The translations under genes were made by a program, and so were the position numbers. Below, one piece after another: positions 59,315 through 64,000 of a DNA stretch of 64,000 bases. Numbering within the stretch: the first letter of the stretch is position 1; each line of letters begins with the position of its first letter. Source of the DNA: JAYPWI01 sp964629575 (GTDB lineage: Bacteria > Actinomycetota > Acidimicrobiia > Acidimicrobiales > Poriferisodalaceae); NCBI GenBank assembly GCA_964629575.1, contig CAZVUM010000004.1, forward strand, positions 1-64,000. Reading direction: 5' to 3'. A model generated the notes under the pieces. That model had not been told where the DNA came from. It saw only the letters and a program-made list of their open reading frames with translations, and did no database searches.

Positions 59315-60225
59315 GGGTCGCACTCTTGGAGGGACCGGTTCCCGCGCGGCGGCTCGCCTACGTGCGAGCGGCGGTGTGTGGATTCGCGACCGTCTATGTC
59401 GCGATCCGCTCGACGCACCTGTGGGCCGTGACGCGGCTGCGCACCGACCGATTCGACCCCGTCGGCGTCGTGTCGCTCCTCGTCGATGCACCGACCTCCC
59501 GGCTCGTCGTCGGCGTGACGATCGCCGCGACCGTGGCAACTGGCGCGGCCGCGACCCTGGGTTGGCGTTTCCGTTGGACCGGGCCGACTTTCGCGCTGCT
59601 TCTGCTCTGGGTTCTGTCCTACCGGCTCTCGTGGGGGCAGGTGCTGCACACCGAGAACCTGATGGTCCTGCATGTGATCGTCCTCGGCTTCAGCCCGTCG
59701 GCCTTTGCGTTCTCGCTCGATTCACGCGGCCGCGAGCCGGTTCCCGACGAACGCTCGTTCGGCTGGGCGCTTCAGCTGATGACGCTGCTGACCGTACTCA
59801 GCTACGCGATCGCCGCGTGGGCCAAGATCCGCAACGGTGGCATGGACTGGATGACCGGCGACGTTCTGCGCAACCAGGTCGCCTACGACAACCTCCGCAA
59901 GCATCTCCTCGGAGACGTCCACTCCGCGTTCGGCGGGTGGCTGACCAGGTACCGATGGCTGTTCCCGCCCCTCGCCACTGCGTCGATGGTGATCGAGATC
60001 GGCGCGCTTGCCGCGATTCCCCGGTCGCGCCTTCGCCCGCTCTGGGTCGGAGGCGCGTGGCTTTTCCACGTCGGTGTCCTGGTCCTGATGGCGATCCTGT
60101 TCCCTTACCAGCTCCTCGGCTTCGCCTTTCTGAGCGCACTGCCGGTCGAGGCGATCGTCGATCGCGGGCTCGGTCGGTGGCGGCGATCCCGGGCCGGTTC
60201 AGCAGCCCGGCCGCGAGGCGGGTGA
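59311..60225 (+). CDS. HTTM-like multi-pass membrane protein
   Basis: A 304-residue membrane protein with about eight hydrophobic segments. The core LLLLWVLSYRLSWGQVLHTENLMVLHVIVLGFSP and YAIAAWAKIRNGGMDWMTGDVLRNQVAYD resembles HTTM domains, distant relatives of vitamin K-dependent gamma-carboxylase and DoxX-like proteins. RNGGMDW is well placed for the conserved polar motif. The C-terminus is basic. It starts with ATG inside the stop codon of the small anchored protein. Substrate unknown. Confidence 0.7.
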   Translation: MRVALLEGPVPARRLAYVRAAVCGFATVYVAIRSTHLWAVTRLRTDRFDPVGVVSLLVDAPTSRLVVGVTIAATVATGAAATLGWRFRWTGPTFALLLLWVLSYRLSWGQVLHTENLMVLHVIVLGFSPSAFAFSLDSRGREPVPDERSFGWALQLMTLLTVLSYAIAAWAKIRNGGMDWMTGDVLRNQVAYDNLRKHLLGDVHSAFGGWLTRYRWLFPPLATASMVIEIGALAAIPRSRLRPLWVGGAWLFHVGVLVLMAILFPYQLLGFAFLSALPVEAIVDRGLGRWRRSRAGSAARPRGG

Positions 60226-60241
60226 ACCCTCACAGGCGCAC

Positions 60242-60247
60242 TAGCGT
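60242..60247 (+). promoter_or_regulatory. -10-like TAGCGT, leaderless geometry
   Basis: TAGCGT ends eight bases before the GTG at 60256; the alternative ATG at 60259 would be eleven bases away. Confidence 0.4.
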
Positions 60248-60255
60248 CGTCGCCC

Positions 60256-60885
60256 GTGATGAGTGCGCGAGGTCTGGCTCTCGGAGCCCTGCTGCTGATT
60301 CTGGCGGCGTGCGGCGACTCGACCGTTCAGGTGACCACGACCGTGCGGGGCGTCGACGAAATCCAGGTGATGTCTGCCGAGCAGGCCGCCGCGCTGCTCG
60401 ATGGCGGCGGCGCGGTCGGCAGCGCGACAAGGACCCGAACCGAGGCCCAGCAGTTGGAGGTGACGGAGTCGGGCCGCTCGTTCCAGACCCGGCTGTCCAC
60501 AGCGCTGACCACCTTCGGGAACTGCCTGGACGAGCGGGGTTTCAGCTTCATCGGCCTCCCCGGACAGGGCAACCCCGATGCGGACGACCAGGCGTACATT
60601 TCGGCTCTGATCACCTGCAACGCCGTCTCCAACATCTCGGGCGTTCTCCAGGAGCAGAACGATCGGCAGCAGAACCTCACCGCGGCGCAGAAGAAGGCGC
60701 TCAACGAGGACGCTCGCGATCTCGTCGAGTGCATGCGCGACCGCGGATGGGAGTTCGGTGAGCTCCAGCCGAACCAGAACGGCATCCTCGCCCCCAGCTC
60801 ATTCCCGCCAGACATCCAGACGCGCCAGGACGAGTTCAACCGCGACCTGGGCGACTGCGGCTGGTTCGACCTCGATCTCGGCTGA
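60256..60885 (+). CDS. Hypothetical lipoprotein at the head of an export operon
   Basis: A 209-residue predicted lipoprotein: GLALGALLLILAAC lipobox, then a Thr/Val-rich linker. The domain has six cysteines that could form disulfides (FGNCLDERGF, LITCNAV, LVECMRDRGW, GDCGWF). The repeated C-[LM]-x-[ED]-R-G pattern suggests an internal duplication. It is followed by an adaptor, ATPase and permease, so it may bind the exported substrate. No named family is recognised. Confidence 0.65.
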   Translation: MMSARGLALGALLLILAACGDSTVQVTTTVRGVDEIQVMSAEQAAALLDGGGAVGSATRTRTEAQQLEVTESGRSFQTRLSTALTTFGNCLDERGFSFIGLPGQGNPDADDQAYISALITCNAVSNISGVLQEQNDRQQNLTAAQKKALNEDARDLVECMRDRGWEFGELQPNQNGILAPSSFPPDIQTRQDEFNRDLGDCGWFDLDLG

Positions 60886-60908
60886 CCAAGAGGACGAGAG
60901 GACACTCT

Positions 60909-61955
60909 GTGATCAAGAAGATCTTCGGCACGATCGTGGTGCTCGCCATCATCGGAGGCGCGATCTACGCAATCGTCGTGCTGACCGAAGACGACGAACC
61001 GATCGTCGACGAGCAGGTCATCGTCGTCGACGAGGTCGAACGCCGGACCCTCCAGGACATCGTCGTCCTGCGCGGCGACGTCGATCGCGACGAGCGTTTC
61101 ACCCTCTTCAGCGCAGTGGCCGGCCGGATCACAGCGATCAGCATCGAAGAGGAGGAGCAGATCTCCGAGGGCGACATCATCATGGAGGTCGACGGCCGGC
61201 CCATGCTCGCCGTCAGCGGCACGATCCCCTACTGGCGCGTGCTCGACTCTCGATCGCCCGATGGACCCGACATCGAGCTGCTCGAACAGTTCCTCCTCGA
61301 CGAGGGCCACGATCCGGGCATCGTGGACCAGAACTTCACCGGTCGTAGTCGCACCGCATTGCGAGACTGGCAGGAGTCGCGCGGGTACCCCGACGACGGG
61401 GTCTTGCGGCCATCGGATCTCGTTGTAGCGGACTGGCCCGCGACCATCGGTTCGATCGACCTGCAGGTGGGGCAGTTCGTCGCCGCAGGAGCGCCGCTCT
61501 TCGTCCTCGTGGAAGACGAGCTCAGCGTGTCTGTCTCGGTCGATCCGACCGACCGGAGCCGCCTCGAGCCCGGCCTCCCTGCCACTGTGGAGGTCCCTGC
61601 GACAGGCGAGACCGCGCCGGGTCGCATCATCGAGCTCGCCGACACAGCGGTGATCGAGGGCCAGAGCGGTGAGCGGTACCGCGGCGAGGTCGAGCTGCTC
61701 CGCGGCCTCGACGCCGTGGCGGGCACCGCGGTGCGGATCGAGGTCGTCCTCGAAGAGGTCGTGGACGCCCTCGTGGTGCCCGTCGCCGCTGTGTCGCTCT
61801 CCGGGGATGGACAGGAGGAGGTGCGGATCCTCACGCGCGACGGAACCCTGGCTCGGGTCCCGGTGACGACGGGCCTCACCGAGGGGGCGCTCGTCGAGAT
61901 CGTCGAAGGTCTCGACGGCGACGAGCAGGTCGTGGTGGAGGTCCGGACCGGGTGA
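60909..61955 (+). CDS. Periplasmic adaptor (HlyD/MacA-like) with peptidoglycan-binding insert
   Basis: A 348-residue membrane-fusion-type adaptor: N-terminal membrane segment (FGTIVVLAIIGGAIYAIVVL), lipoyl-like part (GRITAISIEEEEQISEGDIIMEVDGRPM), an inserted domain resembling PG-binding repeats (LLEQFLLDEGHDPGIVDQNF, ALRDWQESRG), the rest of the lipoyl unit (GSIDLQVGQFVAAGAPLFVLVED) and beta domains. In a one-membrane actinomycete it would link the ABC exporter to the cell wall. It overlaps the ATPase gene by four bases. Confidence 0.85.
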   Translation: MIKKIFGTIVVLAIIGGAIYAIVVLTEDDEPIVDEQVIVVDEVERRTLQDIVVLRGDVDRDERFTLFSAVAGRITAISIEEEEQISEGDIIMEVDGRPMLAVSGTIPYWRVLDSRSPDGPDIELLEQFLLDEGHDPGIVDQNFTGRSRTALRDWQESRGYPDDGVLRPSDLVVADWPATIGSIDLQVGQFVAAGAPLFVLVEDELSVSVSVDPTDRSRLEPGLPATVEVPATGETAPGRIIELADTAVIEGQSGERYRGEVELLRGLDAVAGTAVRIEVVLEEVVDALVVPVAAVSLSGDGQEEVRILTRDGTLARVPVTTGLTEGALVEIVEGLDGDEQVVVEVRTG

Positions 61956-62641
61956 CCGCTCCGTTGCTCCAGCTCGAGGATGTTCACCGCACCTACGGCG
62001 GCGCAGTCCCCGTCCATGCGCTGGCCGACGTGAGCCTGCACATCGAGGCGGGAGAGTTCGTCGCGCTCGTCGGCCCGTCGGGGAGCGGCAAGTCGACGCT
62101 GCTCGGGCTTCTCGGGCTCCTCGACCGCCCGACCTCGGGAACGATCCGTGTCGGCGACCGAGACGTGAGCCGGGCCCGAGATGCCAGACGGACCCGGGAG
62201 CGCGGCCGCTCGATCGGCTTCGTCTTCCAGCAGTTCCACCTCATCCCCCATCTCAGCGCCCTTGGCAACGTGGAGACCGCTCTGCTGTATCGGCGGCTGC
62301 GGCGGCGCGACCGCCGCCAGCGCGCTCTCGATGCGCTCGACCAGGTCGGCCTCAGCGAGCGGGCCACACACCGCCCGGTCGAATTGTCCGGCGGAGAGCA
62401 ACAGCGCGTTGCGATCGCCCGCGCCCTCGTCACCGACCCCCGCATCATCCTGGCCGACGAGCCAACGGGTGCCCTGGACACGGCCAACGCCGAGCTCGTC
62501 ATGGAGCTGCTCCAGACGCTGCCCGACGCGAACCGAGCGGTGGTCATGGTGACCCACGACCTCTCGCTGGCCGAGAGGGCGGATCGCCAGGTCCGCCTGC
62601 GGGACGGCTATGTGGTCGAGGACACTGGAGCAGAGCCGTGA
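61952..62641 (+). CDS. ABC transporter ATP-binding protein (MacB/LolD-like)
   Basis: A 229-residue ATPase: Walker A GPSGSGKST (41-49), Q-loop FVFQQFHLIPHLSALGNVE, signature LSGGEQQRVAIARALV, Walker B IILADEPTGALD and H-loop VMVTHD. The spacing and DEPTGALD motif place it with MacB/LolD-type exporters, which work by moving substrates outside the membrane. It is flanked by the adaptor and a FtsX-like permease with four-base overlaps. Confidence 0.94.
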   Translation: MTAPLLQLEDVHRTYGGAVPVHALADVSLHIEAGEFVALVGPSGSGKSTLLGLLGLLDRPTSGTIRVGDRDVSRARDARRTRERGRSIGFVFQQFHLIPHLSALGNVETALLYRRLRRRDRRQRALDALDQVGLSERATHRPVELSGGEQQRVAIARALVTDPRIILADEPTGALDTANAELVMELLQTLPDANRAVVMVTHDLSLAERADRQVRLRDGYVVEDTGAEP

Positions 62642-63837
62642 GAAGCACCGTCGAGCTGGTTCTCGTCGCGGTGCGCGGCCTGTTCGCCCGCCCGATGCGC
62701 ACCGCGCTCATCCTGCTCGGACCGATCATCGGCGTCGGAGCGATCGTGGCAGCAGTCGGGCTGACCGAGAGCGCCAAGGGCGACGTCAACGCCACGTTGG
62801 ACGAGCTCGGCACCAACCTGGTCACCGTGCAGGCGTCCGCCGGTCTCAGCCAGCCGGGGCAGCTGCCCCGGTTGCCCGAGGAGACCAAGGAGCGGATGCT
62901 CTCCATCTCGCTCGTGGAATCCGTGTCAGTGGTCACCGAGCTCCCCGGGCACCGGGTTCTCCCCCATGCCGCCGCAGCCGAGGCGTTCGAGGTCCTGCCG
63001 ATCTCGGTGCGTGCGGCCGATGGCGAGCTCCCGACGGTCCTCGAGGTGGAGCTCACCTGGGGTCGGTGGCTGGACTCGTGGGATGAGCTCGACGGCCACA
63101 GGACCGTCGTGTTGGGAGCCGAGGCCGCCGCGGCGTTCGCCGTTCTACCCGGTGAGGCGCGCACGATTCTCATCGACGACCGCCGCTATGGGGTGGCCGG
63201 GGTGCTCGATCCTGTGCCGTTGGTCCCGAGCTACGACCTGTCAGTGTTCATCTCATTCGCTGCGGCGGCGACGGACTTCGACGACGACGGAGGGCCGACT
63301 CAGGCGCTGTTCCGCGTCGATCCAACAGCTCAGCTCAGAGACGACGACGCCGTGTTCCTCAATACGGTCATCACCGCAGGAGGCCCCGGCGGTATCGACG
63401 CCCCGGTGGTTCCGACCGACGCTCTCGAAGCCAGCGCCGCCGTCGACGAGACCCTGCGCGCCGTCGTCTTGCTCATGGGCGGGCTGGCGCTGCTCGTCGG
63501 CGGCCTCGGCATCGCCAACGTCATGTCGATCTCGGTCCTTCAGCGCTCTGCGGAGATCGGCATCCGCAGGGCGGTCGGACACTCACGCATTCGTCTCGCC
63601 GGCCAGTTTCTGCTCGAGGCAATGGTGGTCGGTGTCCTCGGCGGCCTCCTCGGTGCAGCCCTCGGAGCGGGAATCGTGGTGGTGGGTGCCGACTATCGCG
63701 ACTGGACGCTCGTGCTGGAGCCGTCACTCCTGGTCGGGGGTGCCCTCCTGGCCATCGCCGTCGCCGTCGTCTCCGGCCTGGTCCCCGCTGTTCGAGCCGC
63801 CCGCCTCGAGCCCCTCGAGACCCTCCGACTCGGCTGA
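62638..63837 (+). CDS. MacB-type ABC permease
   Basis: A 399-residue permease. One N-terminal helix (ALILLGPIIGVGAIVAAVGLTE) precedes a ~220-residue extracellular MacB_PCD domain, then three helices in the FtsX domain (VLLMGGLALLVGGLGIANVMSISVLQRSAEIGIRRAVG, MVVGVLGGLLGAALGAGIVVVG, LLVGGALLAIAVAVVSGLVPAVRAARLEPLETLR). This pairs with the ATPase and adaptor as a tripartite exporter of peptides, lipids or antibiotics. The 3' end overlaps the convergent transporter gene by 114 bases. Confidence 0.92.
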   Translation: MRSTVELVLVAVRGLFARPMRTALILLGPIIGVGAIVAAVGLTESAKGDVNATLDELGTNLVTVQASAGLSQPGQLPRLPEETKERMLSISLVESVSVVTELPGHRVLPHAAAAEAFEVLPISVRAADGELPTVLEVELTWGRWLDSWDELDGHRTVVLGAEAAAAFAVLPGEARTILIDDRRYGVAGVLDPVPLVPSYDLSVFISFAAAATDFDDDGGPTQALFRVDPTAQLRDDDAVFLNTVITAGGPGGIDAPVVPTDALEASAAVDETLRAVVLLMGGLALLVGGLGIANVMSISVLQRSAEIGIRRAVGHSRIRLAGQFLLEAMVVGVLGGLLGAALGAGIVVVGADYRDWTLVLEPSLLVGGALLAIAVAVVSGLVPAVRAARLEPLETLRLG

Positions 63838-64000
63838 CGGCATCTCCTCGGGGTCGGTCAACAACGCCGAGTCCACCAGCTCGTGACGGATCACGTACGT
63901 GGACCCGAAGGCCTGGATGGTGGCACCCGCTGGTATCGCCAGCAGAGCCCCGGCGGTTCCGAGCAGCGACGCGCCGACGATGACCGTTCCGAACGCCACG
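63724..64000 (-). CDS. AI-2E family transporter, C-terminal fragment
   Basis: The last ~91 residues of a protein that enters from the right edge. TVIVGASLLGTAGALLAIPAGATIQAF and YVIRHELVD match the final helix and tail of AI-2E-type transporters (AI-2 exporter or sodium/proton antiporter relatives). An acidic, Gly-rich tail follows. It overlaps the end of the convergent permease gene by 114 bases, unusually long, so the true stop or one of the two ends could be misread. Confidence 0.6.
   Translation of the reverse strand, partial: VAFGTVIVGASLLGTAGALLAIPAGATIQAFGSTYVIRHELVDSALLTDPEEMPSAESEGLEGLEAGGSNSGDQAGDDGDGDGQEGTPDQE

Overview
The window is about 64 kb of high-GC DNA with one run of 100 unknown bases (40416-40515). 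It encodes a 20S proteasome with its Pup tag, deamidase and ring ATPase, a fused FbiC for coenzyme F420, F420-type luciferase-like enzymes and many GTG starts. This points to an actinomycete. The mix of pupylation genes, F420, acyl-CoA and AtuA-type catabolism, and many genes with no ribosome binding site would fit class Acidimicrobiia, but that placement is inference.

Left end (1-8.2 kb): small secreted or membrane proteins, a two-gene cassette that looks like a toxin-antitoxin pair (2650-3128), a methyltransferase gene broken by a 13-bp tandem duplication (3246-4326), a large cyclase-homology/NTPase regulator and a secreted beta-helix protein. Proteasome block (8.4-20.9 kb, mostly minus strand): arc, then a fumarylacetoacetase-like gene and an oppositely oriented F420 oxidoreductase, then dop-pup-prcB-prcA. 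Beyond arc lie a ferredoxin, a MarP-like periplasmic protease, trmI, three small membrane or unknown proteins, a LON-domain protein and a PBP4-type peptidase. The pafA ligase usually found beside prcA is not in the window.

Metabolic block (20.9-30 kb, plus strand): a FIST sensor, transketolase-transaldolase, then an HxlR regulator overlapping fbiC and a LOG-family gene. Middle (30-40.3 kb): a diiron ferritin-like protein, a beta-lactamase-fold protein that seems to lack its catalytic residues, mobA-rhodanese-RNase D, a pyruvate kinase with the signature of potassium-independent enzymes, a histidine phosphatase and a Bax-inhibitor membrane protein. At 40.36-40.66 kb an 85-bp tandem repeat surrounds the assembly gap; relatives of it lie at 25.8 kb.

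Right part (40.7-64 kb): acyl-CoA dehydrogenase, flavin reductase, SirB1-type protein, two highly charged exported proteins, glycerophosphodiesterase, gamma-glutamyltransferase, enoyl-CoA hydratase, fumarylacetoacetase-like and HhH-GPD glycosylase genes, an AtuA-type protein, a repeat-bearing M23 peptidase, a DUF3524 glycosyltransferase with a DUF4031 gene, a poorly known cluster around an HTTM-like membrane protein (56.99-60.2 kb), and a lipoprotein-adaptor-ABC export operon. An AI-2E-type transporter is cut by the right edge.

The most general signal is regulatory. At least fifteen genes, mostly starting new transcription units, carry a TAnnnT or GATACT hexamer 6-8 bases before their start codon, the geometry of leaderless mRNAs, while other genes have normal AGGAGG-type sites. 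This also fixes several otherwise ambiguous GTG starts. No tRNA, rRNA, CRISPR array, insertion sequence or prophage was recognised.
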